Source of the DNA: Bacillota bacterium
GTDB taxonomy: Bacteria > Bacillota > Clostridia > Caldicoprobacterales > Xylanivirgaceae
Assembly: GCA_023621995.1 (NCBI GenBank)
Contig: JAMOAB010000029.1
Coordinates: forward strand, 100,105 to 164,104
Direction of reading: 5' to 3'
DNA: 64,000 nt
The notes below the pieces were generated by a model that did not search any database, had not been told where the DNA came from, and saw only the letters and a program-made list of their open reading frames with translations. A program made the position numbers and the translations under genes. Of the stretch, positions 52,455 to 61,515 are shown in pieces (positions within the stretch are counted from its first letter, which is position 1; each line of letters opens with the position of its first letter).

Positions 52455-53207
52455 GTGAAATATGCATTAGCAGTAAATAAAGTAGCTGACGATATCGGCA
52501 AGAACATAGAGACAATATTAGAGTATATCTATGAGGCAAAAGAGAATGAAGCAGATATGATCATATTCCCCGAGTGTTGTATTACAGGACTTATAAATAA
52601 TGATATTCCGGAGCATGACCTAGCATTGGGACTAAATGAAAAATCTAGTGTTATACAGTGTATTTGTGAATGCGCTACACGAAATGGCATATATGTCTCT
52701 ATTAGTTTTCTTGAAGTTGATGGTGGTGCATTATATGATAGTGCAATTTGCATTGACCATAGAGGGATGATAATCTCAAAATATAGGCGCATATCTGATG
52801 GCTGGCATGGACCACATGCTGATAAAAGTATATATAGATTAGGATCAAGTATACAGACCTTTAGTATAGACAAAAGCACATATAGTTATCTTATTTGTGG
52901 CGATCTATTCGATGATGATTTGGTGGCTGAAATAAAATCTAAAGACGTTGACATATTAATCTTTCCGTATGCACGTACTTTTGCTGATGGTATCGTATCT
53001 CAAGACAGATGGGACGCTGAAGAGATGCCGTACTATATCAAGCAGATCATTAAGAGTGGTGTGACTTGTCTGATGACCAACTACATCAATGATTCAGTTG
53101 ATGTAAGAAATTATTTCTTTGGTGGTGCCTTTGCCGTAGATAGGTCAGGCCATATTATTGCTCAAAAAGCGATAGGAGAAGCAGGAATATTATATGTCAC
53201 AATATAA
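52455..53207 (+). CDS. Carbon-nitrogen hydrolase (nitrilase superfamily)
   Basis: The 250-residue protein has the three catalytic positions of the nitrilase superfamily: Glu in IIFPECCITGL (about residue 38), Lys in ISKYRRI (about 111), and Cys in YLICGDLFDDD (about 150). It probably hydrolyses an amide or carbamoyl group. Substrate unknown. Coupled to the upstream GNAT gene. Confidence 0.85.
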   Translation: MKYALAVNKVADDIGKNIETILEYIYEAKENEADMIIFPECCITGLINNDIPEHDLALGLNEKSSVIQCICECATRNGIYVSISFLEVDGGALYDSAICIDHRGMIISKYRRISDGWHGPHADKSIYRLGSSIQTFSIDKSTYSYLICGDLFDDDLVAEIKSKDVDILIFPYARTFADGIVSQDRWDAEEMPYYIKQIIKSGVTCLMTNYINDSVDVRNYFFGGAFAVDRSGHIIAQKAIGEAGILYVTI

Positions 53208-53230
53208 GAATTGGTCCAAACTACAACTAA

Positions 53231-53263
53231 GAAGAGAGAATGCTTAAAACACATTCTCTCTTC
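53231..53263. terminator. Bidirectional terminator, nitrilase / MATE remnant
   Basis: A 12-bp stem GAAGAGAGAATG (53231-53242) pairs with CATTCTCTCTTC (53252-53263) with a 9-nt loop. It overlaps the stop codon of the minus-strand remnant. Confidence 0.75.
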
Positions 53264-53745
53264 TCAGTTTAATATATATTATAAGCCCGGTAATATCCGC
53301 AAGAGCCCAACCAATGGGGACAGACCACCATATTCCGCGCTGTGCTATATGTGGAATACTAGATAGGGTATATGCCATAAAGACTCTTGTACCTAAGGAG
53401 ATTATTGTGAGAATTAGAGAAACTCTCAGCTCTCCAATACCTCTAAAGAATCCATAAAACATAAATAAAAACCCTATTAGTACATAGAAGATAGATATTA
53501 TAGACAGATATTCTACCCCTAGATTGATAACGTTCACTTCTTTTGCATCTACAAATATTTGCATGAGTTTGCTGGATGAAAAGAAAATTATTGTAGATAG
53601 AACTAGGCAAGCTAATATTATAGTCCGTGAGGCAGATTTGACGCCCTGGCGTATTCTCTTAGAATTTCTGCGCAACATAGGTGGAGAAGGCATTGCCAAA
53701 CTCTTGGACTGGCAGATAAGCTATGGAATCTATTTTCCCTAAAAA
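53244..53745 (-). pseudogene. MATE efflux transporter remnant (C-terminal third only)
   Basis: The minus strand encodes the last third of a MATE-family transporter: GVKSASRTIILACLVLSTIIFF, IISIFYVLIGFLFMFYGFFRGIGE and GIWWSVPIGWALADITGLIIYIKLR. Upstream in another frame, DSIAYLPVQEFGNAFSTYVAQ (53670-53735) is the conserved segment that should precede it, interrupted by a frameshift near 53665. The N-terminal 300 residues are missing; sequence homology stops near 53745, where the next ORF begins. A truncated, frameshifted remnant. Confidence 0.8.
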
Positions 53746-54159
53746 ATGGATATAACGCAAACTGAAGTCGAAGGCATAGCACCGAAAATCAATAAAAACA
53801 CAAATGATTATTACTATACACAAGAGGGTTTAAGAGATTTAATCTATCGTATTTATAAGGATGGTATTAGATTAGAAAAAGGTGCGAAAGTTTATATTTC
53901 TGAACCAGATATAGAATTTCAGGATGAAAGTAAAGTGAGTATCTGGGTAAGTAATTTAGAGACCAATGAAAATCAGGAAATTATGGACTATATTTATCCA
54001 TGGGATATTTCTTTCATTGCAGATAAATCGGGAACATATATGATTTATGCAATAATTGAAAATAAGGACTCAATATCATATTCGGATTTGACAAAACAAG
54101 AAACAATACAAATCAGTATAGATAGTGATAACACATATGGAATAACACCATTAAAATAA
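53746..54159 (+). CDS. Hypothetical protein, probably truncated
   Basis: A 137-residue hydrophilic ORF (NDYYYTQEGLRDLIYRIYKDG, IWVSNLETNENQEIMDYIYPWDISFIADKSGTYMIYAIIE). The composition and the terminal beta-rich SGTYMIYAIIENKD suggest an extracytoplasmic domain. It has no signal peptide and no RBS before ATG 53746. It abuts the MATE remnant, so it is probably the C-terminal piece of a longer gene left by a deletion. Function unknown. Confidence 0.4.
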   Translation: MDITQTEVEGIAPKINKNTNDYYYTQEGLRDLIYRIYKDGIRLEKGAKVYISEPDIEFQDESKVSIWVSNLETNENQEIMDYIYPWDISFIADKSGTYMIYAIIENKDSISYSDLTKQETIQISIDSDNTYGITPLK

Positions 54160-54195
54160 CTATAATTAATGCATATATAATTTGGAGCGATCATT

Positions 54196-54315
54196 ATGAT
54201 ACATTTTTGCGAAGGTGCCGAGTACATTCGTGCCTTTAACCTTGAGATGAATCGGTATAAAATATCACTGGGATTGGTGGCACTCGCCATACTACGCATT
54301 AGTAGTATTATGTGA
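54196..54315 (+). CDS. Short ORF of 39 residues upstream of fosX
   Basis: ATG 54196 has a well-placed RBS (TTGGAG, 8 bp spacing) and encodes a peptide with a hydrophobic C-terminal half (LGLVALAILRIS) ending at TGA 54313-54315. It could be a real small protein, a leader peptide for fosX or the N-terminal stub of a broken gene. Not recognised. Confidence 0.3.
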   Translation: MIHFCEGAEYIRAFNLEMNRYKISLGLVALAILRISSIM

Positions 54316-54350
54316 AGCAGGGACTATTTATATTTTTGGGGGTAGAGACG

Positions 54351-54761
54351 TTGATATATGGAATTAGTCATATTACTTTTATTGTCAAAGACCTAGATAA
54401 AGCCACAAAATTTTTTAAAGAAATTTTTGAAGCCAAAGAAATTTATTCAAATGGAGACAAAAAGTTTTCTATATCCAAAGAAAAATTTTTTTTGATAAAT
54501 GACCTTTGGATTGCAGTTATGGAAGGAGAGGAAATGGAAAAAAGCTATAATCATATAGCATTTAAAATAGATGAATCGGATTATGAAATGTACCTTAAGA
54601 GAATAAAAAGCCTCGGTTTAGAGATAAAACCTGGGAGAAAAAGGGTTATAGGGGAGGGGAAGTCAATATATTTTTATGATTATGATAATCATCTTTTCGA
54701 ACTTCACACTGGTACACTGGAATCAAGACTTCTTCGATACCAAAAAGAACCAACGGATTAA
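54351..54761 (+). CDS. fosX: FosX-family fosfomycin hydrolase
   Basis: The 136-residue glyoxalase-fold metalloenzyme closely resembles FosX, which opens the epoxide of fosfomycin with water using Mn. It shows GISHITFIVKDL (first metal His), FFLINDLWIAVMEGE, YNHIAFKI (second His) and YFYDYDNHLFELHTGTLE (metal Glu). Length fits FosX. Start TTG 54351, since FosX proteins begin just before GISH; a longer upstream reading has no family support. Lies in a stretch of decayed genes, so it may be acquired. Resistance itself is inferred. Confidence 0.87.
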   Translation: MIYGISHITFIVKDLDKATKFFKEIFEAKEIYSNGDKKFSISKEKFFLINDLWIAVMEGEEMEKSYNHIAFKIDESDYEMYLKRIKSLGLEIKPGRKRVIGEGKSIYFYDYDNHLFELHTGTLESRLLRYQKEPTD

Positions 54762-54883
54762 ATTTAATAGCAGTTAAATAGAAGTACTGTTAATTATAAT
54801 AAGGACACATCATTTATATAATGTGTAATAATCATAGAACATTGCGAGGTAGTTAAACAATTTCATGAGTAATTCGAGAGGAT

Positions 54884-55181
54884 ATGATATGGAAGAAAAA
54901 AGGTGCTTGCGCTATTAATCAGATTTGTATTGATATTTGTTGTGGGATATTGTCTGCAGGGCAAAGTCAAAGTACTGAAGATAGGAAAATATATTTTGCA
55001 AGATACTGAAGTAGAAGGTTGGGTGTAGGTCCTACTTAAAAGTGAAAATGTGATATACAAGTTCAGAGCTGATGGGGAAAATTTGTTTTTTAAGAGCGAT
55101 GGCCTTTCTGAAGACTTGATTTTCGGGGAAGGTGTAATTTTTAAGTTGGTGGAGAATAAACAATATAGTGTAGGTAATTAA
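54884..55181 (+). pseudogene. Decayed small exported protein gene
   Basis: ATG 54884 (RBS GAGAGG) enters MIWKKK, then a one-base excess in the run of A shifts the frame. The continuing reading is VLALLIRFVLIFVVGYCLQG (signal-like), KVLKIGKYILQDTEVEGWV, an in-frame TAG at 55026-55028, and VLLKSENVIYKFRADGENLFFKSDGLSEDLIFGEGVIFKL to TAA 55181. The TAG probably replaces a Trp codon. Frameshift plus nonsense indicate inactivity. Parent family not identified firmly. Confidence 0.65.
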
Positions 55182-55285
55182 ATATCTATACCGCATTTTT
55201 GTTGCACTAAATAGGGATACATGGATAGGGGGACAGCCCTTTAGGGTATAATACTAGAAATGTATTATGAAGGGACTGTAAATTA

Positions 55286-57337
55286 ATGAATAGTGTAGAT
55301 AAAACCCCAAATAGGTTAATCCACGAGAAATCTCCATACCTATTGCAGCATGCCTACAATCCTGTAGATTGGTATCCATGGGGGGAAGAGGCATTTGATA
55401 GAGCAAAGGTAGAGGATAAGCCCATATTTCTATCTATCGGATATTCAAGTTGTCATTGGTGTCATGTGCTTCGAGAGGAGAGCTTTGAAGATGATGAGGT
55501 GGCAGAGCTACTCAATGAAAACTATGTCTCTATAAAAGTAGATAGGGAAGAGCGGCCAGATATAGATCATATATATATGACCTACTGTCAGGCAATGACA
55601 GGTAGTGGTGGATGGCCCCTTACGATTATAATGGCACATGATCAAAGACCTTTCTTTGCAGGCACATATTTTCCCAAGAAGAGCCGAAGGGGTATGCCTG
55701 GGCTCATTGATATATTAAAAGAGATAGCCTTAATATGGAAAAATGATAGGAGCAAGCTATATGAGATAAAGGACGAAGCAGAGCAAATTATAGCTCCTAC
55801 TTTTTCAATAGAGAAAGGGCAGGAGTCTCTATCTGAAGATATTATACACGGGACATTTAAAACTTTAGAGAGATCATATGACCATATATATGGTGGGTTT
55901 GGAGGGGCACCTAAATTTCCAATGGCAAACTATATAATGTTTCTCCTTCGTTACCATGTATATACAGGGGAGGAGAGTGCACTTGATATGGTAGAGGGCA
56001 CCCTAAAGGGCATGTATAGGGGAGGTATGTTTGACCATGTAGGTGGAGGATTTTGTAGATATTCTACCGATAGGAAGTGGCTTGTACCCCATTTTGAGAA
56101 AATGCTCTACGACAATGCCCTCCTTTCCATATGTTATCTTGAATGTTATCTAGTTACTAAGAATCAGTTTTATGCATATGTGGCACGTAGGATATTTGAC
56201 TATGTGCTAAGGGATATGTCCCACATCCATGGTGGCTTCTATACAGCAGAAGATGCAGATTCTGAAGGCGAGGAAGGTAAGTTTTATCTATTTAATAGAA
56301 AAGATATAGAAGGAATATTAGATAGTAGAGAGGCACAGGACTTTTGTGTATTCTATAATATAACGGAAGAAGGTAACTTTAAAGGGAAGAGTATTCCAAA
56401 TAGACTAAATGCCGAAGATATATTAGAACCTGATAGTTATATAGAGGCCCTTCGAGAGAGAGTATTAGAAGAGCGAATGAAAAGAATAAGACCTTTTAGA
56501 GATGATAAGATGCTACTTGGCTGGAATGGCCTTATGATTGGCGCCCTTGCTATAGGAGCTCGAGCACTAAAAGATGATACCCTACTATATGAAGGCATTA
56601 GGGCTACTGAGTTTATACTAGCAAATTTTAGAGATGAAAATGGTAGGTTATATGGAAGCTATAGGGAAGGGAGTCTGTCCAATAAGGCATATGCCCATGA
56701 CTATGGTTATTTCATATGGGGACTTATAGAGCTGTATGAGACCTCCTATGATGCAAAATATTTAGAGATGGCGGTCAAGCTTACAGACCATATGATAAAA
56801 ACATTCTATGACAGTGAAGGTGGGGGTTTTTTCTTATATGGGATTGATGGGGAGAAGCTAATTCAAAGACCTAAAGATATATACGATGGAGCACTACCTT
56901 CATCAAACTCTATTGCCACTTTAAACCTATTAAGGCTTGCAAGCCTTACTGGGAATAGGAATTTTTATGAAAAGGGCATAGGGCAGTTTGAGATATTTGG
57001 AAGGGTAGTTTCAGAAAATCCCAATGGCTATACTGCATTTCTCACCTCATTGATGTTCGAGTTATTTTCCCCATCAGAGATTGTGCTAGTAGGGAGACGG
57101 GATGATGAACTACTTATGCATATGATACAAGAACTGCATGGGGTTTTTAAACCAAATGTCGTGAGTTTAGTATTCTATAAGGATGAAGGCCATGACAAGC
57201 TTATAAACTTGTCACCATTTCTTAAGGATTATGAGATGGTGCAGGGCAGGGGAACTGCATATATATGTAAGGCGCATACATGCCAGCCTCCAATAACTCA
57301 AATGGAGACATTCGTCGAGGCCATATATAAGATTTAG
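55286..57337 (+). CDS. YyaL-like thioredoxin-domain protein (DUF255)
   Basis: A 683-residue protein. The N-terminal thioredoxin-like domain (about 1-170) has the family motif [20 protein letters not shown] and [15 protein letters not shown]. The rest is an alpha/alpha-toroid resembling N-acylglucosamine epimerase/glycosidase folds, with [56 protein letters not shown] and LLGWNGLMI. Conserved from bacteria to humans (SPATA20) but of unknown function. Its stop overlaps the convergent AraC gene by 4 bp. Confidence 0.92.
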   Translation: MNSVDKTPNRLIHEKSPYLLQHAYNPVDWYPWGEEAFDRAKVEDKPIFLSIGYSSCHWCHVLREESFEDDEVAELLNENYVSIKVDREERPDIDHIYMTYCQAMTGSGGWPLTIIMAHDQRPFFAGTYFPKKSRRGMPGLIDILKEIALIWKNDRSKLYEIKDEAEQIIAPTFSIEKGQESLSEDIIHGTFKTLERSYDHIYGGFGGAPKFPMANYIMFLLRYHVYTGEESALDMVEGTLKGMYRGGMFDHVGGGFCRYSTDRKWLVPHFEKMLYDNALLSICYLECYLVTKNQFYAYVARRIFDYVLRDMSHIHGGFYTAEDADSEGEEGKFYLFNRKDIEGILDSREAQDFCVFYNITEEGNFKGKSIPNRLNAEDILEPDSYIEALRERVLEERMKRIRPFRDDKMLLGWNGLMIGALAIGARALKDDTLLYEGIRATEFILANFRDENGRLYGSYREGSLSNKAYAHDYGYFIWGLIELYETSYDAKYLEMAVKLTDHMIKTFYDSEGGGFFLYGIDGEKLIQRPKDIYDGALPSSNSIATLNLLRLASLTGNRNFYEKGIGQFEIFGRVVSENPNGYTAFLTSLMFELFSPSEIVLVGRRDDELLMHMIQELHGVFKPNVVSLVFYKDEGHDKLINLSPFLKDYEMVQGRGTAYICKAHTCQPPITQMETFVEAIYKI

Positions 57338-58194
57338 CGAAAATCAGATGGAATTTTGCCTGTAATGTTTTTGAATGTCTTATAGAAATTAGCAGTATTG
57401 TTGAAACCGCAGAGGCTTGCAATTTCAATTACTGTCTTATCGGTGTTTTTGAGGTACTCTTGTGCCAGTGCAATTCTCTTTCGTGATATATACTGGGTAG
57501 GACTTATGCCATTATATTTTTTAAATACAGTGGAAAAATAAGATGGGCTCATATAGGCAATGGCTGCTAAGTCTTTGAGTCGAATATCCTGATCTAAGTG
57601 GGTCTCTATATATTCGATGACCCTATTCATGGCTATGAGATCTTTTTTAGTCTTTGAAGATATTGGTGGCCGCTCCTCAGTATAGCCGTAATGTCTAAGG
57701 AGGGCAACCAGTATGTTTAGTAGCTTTACCTTTATCATGAGCTCATATTCTGGCTGCCTTTCATAAAACTCCCGTTCTATCTCGAGAAATAGTCGTCGGA
57801 TTTCCTTAGTTGCTGGATTTTTTCTATCTAGACGATTTTCAAAGTTTTCATTTCGATTATAGAAGATATTTAAATATCTGGCATCAAAGAGGTTACCGCC
57901 GATATTCCATATAAGTCGTGGATCAAAGTGTATGACCATATTTATCAATTCATCGGGAGGATATACTCCTATGGCATGAGTCTCAATATTGTTAAATATA
58001 AATATATCTCCTGGTTGTATACTATATACTTTGTCATCTACCACATATTCACCCTTACCGGATTTTATGCAAGACAACTCAAGCTGGGTATGCGCATGTA
58101 GATAGGGTGTTGCCGGTCGAGGTTGAAGGTGATGATTGTCTAAAGTTAGTAGATATTTTCCGTCAAATTCGATATGGGCATGGGAAACCTCCAT
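57334..58194 (-). CDS. AraC-family transcriptional regulator with cupin sensor
   Basis: A 286-residue regulator. N-terminal cupin-like arm ([37 protein letters not shown]) senses a small ligand, probably a sugar. The C-terminal AraC double HTH reads [33 protein letters not shown] and [32 protein letters not shown]. Divergent from the Gfo/Idh/MocA-ThuA pair with a 172-bp spacer holding two 9-bp direct repeats 21 bp apart, likely its binding site. Confidence 0.93.
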   Translation of the reverse strand: MEVSHAHIEFDGKYLLTLDNHHLQPRPATPYLHAHTQLELSCIKSGKGEYVVDDKVYSIQPGDIFIFNNIETHAIGVYPPDELINMVIHFDPRLIWNIGGNLFDARYLNIFYNRNENFENRLDRKNPATKEIRRLFLEIEREFYERQPEYELMIKVKLLNILVALLRHYGYTEERPPISSKTKKDLIAMNRVIEYIETHLDQDIRLKDLAAIAYMSPSYFSTVFKKYNGISPTQYISRKRIALAQEYLKNTDKTVIEIASLCGFNNTANFYKTFKNITGKIPSDFR

Positions 58195-58267
58195 ATATGT
58201 GGCCTCCTTTTAGGTTTTGATTGTATTTATATAATATTATATAAAAAATATGGGGGCAAATCAAAAG

Positions 58268-58297
58268 AAAGTTGATACAAGACTTAAAAAAGTTGAT
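58268..58297. promoter_or_regulatory. Candidate tandem AraC-regulator binding site
   Basis: AAAGTTGAT occurs at 58268-58276 and again at 58289-58297, 21 bp apart (two helical turns), the layout typical of AraC-family sites. The downstream copy overlaps TTGATG (58293-58298), a -35 followed at 19 bp by TAAAAT (58318-58323). A long spacer and site overlapping -35 fit an activated promoter. Confidence 0.55.
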
Positions 58298-58366
58298 GAG
58301 AAGAGATATGAATTAGGTAAAATAATATGTAGATAGGAAAAGACTACAAGAGAAAGGAGCATGGCT

Positions 58367-59461
58367 ATGTCAAACAGTGGAACTTTAGAAAAACTAAAGA
58401 TTGGTATAATTGGTTGTGGTGGTATTGCCAATGGGAAACATATGCCTAGCCTGGCAAAGCTAGATGATGTGGAGATGGTTGCCTTTTGTGATATTGTAGA
58501 AGAGAGGGCAGATAAGGCTGCAAGGGATTATGGAGTTGAAGGAGCTAAAGTATATACAGATTATAGAGAACTTTTAGAGGACAAATCTATAGATATTGTA
58601 CATGTATGTACTCCTAATCGATCGCACAGTAAGATAACCGTGGCTGCCTTAGAGGCAGGGAAACATGTGATGTGTGAAAAACCTATGGCAAAAACTTCGG
58701 CTGATGCCCAAAAGATGGTAGATGCTGCAAAGAGGACAGGAAAAAAACTTTCCATAGGGTATCAAAATAGGTTTAGGACAGATTCAAGATATCTATATAG
58801 ACTATGCAGGAGGGGCGATCTAGGAGAGATATACTTTGCCAAAGCCCATGCCATAAGGAGAAGGGCTGTTCCTACATGGGGCGTATTTTTAAATGAGGAA
58901 GAACAAGGCGGGGGACCACTAATCGACATCGGTACACATGCCCTTGATCTCACCCTGTGGATGATGGATAACTACAAGCCTAAATACGTTGTAGGTACTG
59001 CATATCATAAGCTTGCAGAGCGGAAAGATGCGGCAAATGCATGGGGGTCATGGGATCCTGATGAGTTCACTGTAGAAGATTCTGCCTTTGGTTTTATAGT
59101 TATGGAGGATGGGGCCACCATAATATTAGAGAGTAGCTGGGCGCTTAACACCTTACAGGTAGGGGAAGCAAAGACTACCCTATGTGGTACTGAAGGTGGT
59201 GCTGACATGTGGGATGGGCTTAGAATAAATGGCGAACAGTTTGGTAGGTTATATACATTAAAGCCAGAGCTCTCTGCAGGTGGTGTGGATTTTTATGAAG
59301 GAGAGTCAGAAGATCCCAGCCTATTAGAGGCAAGGGCATGGATAGATTGTATAAAAAATGACGAAGACCCAGTGGTGAAACCAGAGGAGGCATTTATTGT
59401 AACTGAGATCTTAGAGGCCATATATCAATCGGCTAAGACGGGCAAGCCTGTGTATTTCTAA
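58367..59461 (+). CDS. Gfo/Idh/MocA-family oxidoreductase
   Basis: A 364-residue NAD(P)-dependent sugar dehydrogenase-like enzyme. Rossmann motif KIGIIGCGGIANGKHMPSL, VCTPNRSHSKITVAALEAGKHVMCEKPMAKT with the catalytic Lys (EKP), and GGGPLIDIGTHALDLTLWMM in the C-terminal domain. Start ATG 58367 chosen from AAAGGAG at 58353-58359. Substrate unknown. Cotranscribed with the ThuA-like gene. Confidence 0.93.
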   Translation: MSNSGTLEKLKIGIIGCGGIANGKHMPSLAKLDDVEMVAFCDIVEERADKAARDYGVEGAKVYTDYRELLEDKSIDIVHVCTPNRSHSKITVAALEAGKHVMCEKPMAKTSADAQKMVDAAKRTGKKLSIGYQNRFRTDSRYLYRLCRRGDLGEIYFAKAHAIRRRAVPTWGVFLNEEEQGGGPLIDIGTHALDLTLWMMDNYKPKYVVGTAYHKLAERKDAANAWGSWDPDEFTVEDSAFGFIVMEDGATIILESSWALNTLQVGEAKTTLCGTEGGADMWDGLRINGEQFGRLYTLKPELSAGGVDFYEGESEDPSLLEARAWIDCIKNDEDPVVKPEEAFIVTEILEAIYQSAKTGKPVYF

Positions 59462-59495
59462 AAAATTAAAATTTTCTTTTTAGAGGGTGGATATT

Positions 59496-60221
59496 ATGAA
59501 AAATATAAATGTGACTGTTTGGAATGAAAATCGTCATGAGAAACAGAGCGAAGAAGTTAGGGAACTCTATCCTAAGGGTATACATGGCGCCATAGCTGAT
59601 TTTCTCATGAAAAATGTTGATATAGAAACTACAACAGCAACTCTAGATGAGCCAGAGCATGGCCTTACAGAAGATGTGCTCAATACCACTGATGTTCTTA
59701 TATGGTGGGGGCATGTTGCCCATGATGAAGTGGATGATCTAATTGTAGATAGGATATATGGGAGAGTATTAGAAGGTATGGGACTTATAGTACTCCACTC
59801 AGGACACTTTTCTAAGATATTCAAAAAACTCATGGGTACTACATGCAACTTAAAATGGCGAGTAGTAGATGAGAAGGAGAGGCTTTGGGTAGTAGAGCCA
59901 GGTCATCCAATAGCCCAAGGGTTAGGAGAGTATTTTGAGATACCCAAGGCAGAGATGTATGGTGAACGATTTGATATTCCTGCTCCAGATGAGCTTGTAT
60001 TTATAAGCTGGTTTGAGGGAGGAGAGGTCTTCCGAAGCGGATGCTGTTATTATAGGGGGAAGGGTAGGGTATTTTACTTTAGACCTGGTCATGAGACATA
60101 TCCAATATTCCATCAGGCAGAAGTTCAGAGGGTTATAACCAATGCTGTAAGATGGGCAGCACCCGTAAGTGGTCCTACTCCACAGTTCGGCAATGTGGCA
60201 CCCTTAGAAGATATTAAATAG
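59496..60221 (+). CDS. ThuA-like protein
   Basis: A 241-residue ThuA family (class I glutamine-amidotransferase-like fold): [76 protein letters not shown]. ThuA takes part in trehalose/disaccharide use in rhizobia, where 3-keto-sugars are intermediates. Next to a Gfo/Idh/MocA oxidoreductase this pairing is typical and suggests a keto-sugar pathway, though the substrate is unknown. ATG 59496 chosen over GTG 59487. Confidence 0.88.
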   Translation: MKNINVTVWNENRHEKQSEEVRELYPKGIHGAIADFLMKNVDIETTTATLDEPEHGLTEDVLNTTDVLIWWGHVAHDEVDDLIVDRIYGRVLEGMGLIVLHSGHFSKIFKKLMGTTCNLKWRVVDEKERLWVVEPGHPIAQGLGEYFEIPKAEMYGERFDIPAPDELVFISWFEGGEVFRSGCCYYRGKGRVFYFRPGHETYPIFHQAEVQRVITNAVRWAAPVSGPTPQFGNVAPLEDIK

Positions 60222-60230
60222 CTTAATTAA

Positions 60231-60255
60231 AAGAGAGGCCCCAGCCTCTCTTTTT
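60231..60255 (+). terminator. Terminator after the ThuA-like gene
   Basis: AAGAGAGGC (60231-60239) pairs with GCCTCTCTT (60244-60252) over a 4-nt loop, followed by T residues. Confidence 0.92.
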
Positions 60256-60326
60256 GCTTTTCATTTCGGCATATTTATGATACATTAAGATATAAATATG
60301 TGTTTTGGAGGAAAGCAAGAAAAGAT

Positions 60327-60770
60327 ATGAATGAGATATTAGAATATATAGAATCAAAGCATGGGAAAAAGTTTACAAAACAAAAGGTAAATATGCTAAA
60401 CCCGCTGGTACTTGCATATATAGGTGATACTATATATGATCTGTTTGTTCGCACGTATATTATAGCCATGGAAGATGGTACGGTCCATAAGCTGAACAAT
60501 ATGGCAATTAGATATGTAAATGCAAGCTCCCAGTGTTCTGCCCTGCACAGCATAGAGGAGGCTTTGACAGATGAAGAGAAGAACATAGTGCGCAGGGGAA
60601 GGAATGTAAAATCTAATACAGTACCTAAGAATGCTGATATTGGCGAATATAGGTGGGCCACAGGGTTAGAGGCGCTCCTTGGATATCTATACCTTACAGG
60701 TGAAAAGGAGAGGCTTTTTTATATAATGGAACTTATACTAGGGGAGGAGAGTGGAGATGGGACAAACTAA
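60327..60770 (+). CDS. mrnC: Mini-ribonuclease III
   Basis: The 147-residue RNase III-like catalytic domain, lacking a dsRNA-binding domain, matures 23S rRNA ends in Firmicutes. Active-site motifs: NPLVLAYIGDTIYDLFVRTYI (conserved Asp) and ATGLEALLGYLYLTGE (conserved Glu). ATG 60327 fits family length; GTG 60300 further upstream is possible. First gene of the conserved mrnC-thyX-rlmB-rae1 cluster; it overlaps thyX by 14 bp. Confidence 0.94.
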   Translation: MNEILEYIESKHGKKFTKQKVNMLNPLVLAYIGDTIYDLFVRTYIIAMEDGTVHKLNNMAIRYVNASSQCSALHSIEEALTDEEKNIVRRGRNVKSNTVPKNADIGEYRWATGLEALLGYLYLTGEKERLFYIMELILGEESGDGTN

Positions 60771-61497
60771 TATGGCAGTTAAGCTTATAAGATATACAGA
60801 TAATCCAGAGGAGACAGTGGCAATGGCAGCTAAGCTTTGCTATTCCCCAGCAGACATAGATGAACTTATAGCAGGAATTGAAGAAAAAGATCAATCAAGG
60901 TTCATAGAGAGACTAGTTAGTATGGGACATCTATCTCCTATAGAGCACGTAAGTTTTACATTTGCAATCGAAGGGGTATCGAGGAGTCTGCTAGCCCAGA
61001 TAACTAGGCATAGAATAGCAAGCTACAGTGTCAAATCTCAAAGATATGTGAAAGCTGCTTCGAAAGATGATGGAGAAAGTATATTTAATTATATAATACC
61101 TCCTAGCATAGAGGCCTTGGGAGAAGAGTATGTTGAGAGATATAATGAGCAGATGAAAATCATACAGGGCTGGTATGACGAATGGGTGGATGTATTGGGA
61201 GGGGAAGGGGAGGTAGCTTATCAAGATGCTAGGTTTGTACTTCCCAATGCTGCAGAGACCAAGATGATAGTTACCATGAATGGCAGGGAGCTTATGCACT
61301 TTTTCAGTTTGAGATGTTGCAACAGGGCCCAGTGGGAGATAAGGGAATTGGCAACACAGATGTTAAAACAGGTAAAAGAGGTTGCCCCCAATATCTTCAA
61401 AAATGCCGGTCCACCTTGCCTGAGGGGAAAGTGCCCAGAAGGAAGCATGACTTGTGGGAAAAGCGACCAAGTTAGGAAAAAGTTTAGAGAGCTTTGA
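60757..61497 (+). CDS. thyX: FAD-dependent thymidylate synthase
   Basis: A 246-residue ThyX makes dTMP from dUMP using methylene-THF and NADPH via FAD. It carries the ThyX signature Arg84-His85-Arg86-x7-Ser94 (RHRIASYSVKS) and C-terminal LRCCNRAQWEIRELATQML. ATG 60757 is chosen (GGAGGAG upstream); ATG 60772 is a close alternative. Part of the conserved cluster. Confidence 0.96.
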   Translation: MGQTNMAVKLIRYTDNPEETVAMAAKLCYSPADIDELIAGIEEKDQSRFIERLVSMGHLSPIEHVSFTFAIEGVSRSLLAQITRHRIASYSVKSQRYVKAASKDDGESIFNYIIPPSIEALGEEYVERYNEQMKIIQGWYDEWVDVLGGEGEVAYQDARFVLPNAAETKMIVTMNGRELMHFFSLRCCNRAQWEIRELATQMLKQVKEVAPNIFKNAGPPCLRGKCPEGSMTCGKSDQVRKKFREL

Positions 61498-61515
61498 ATT
61501 GAAAGGAGTGGACAC

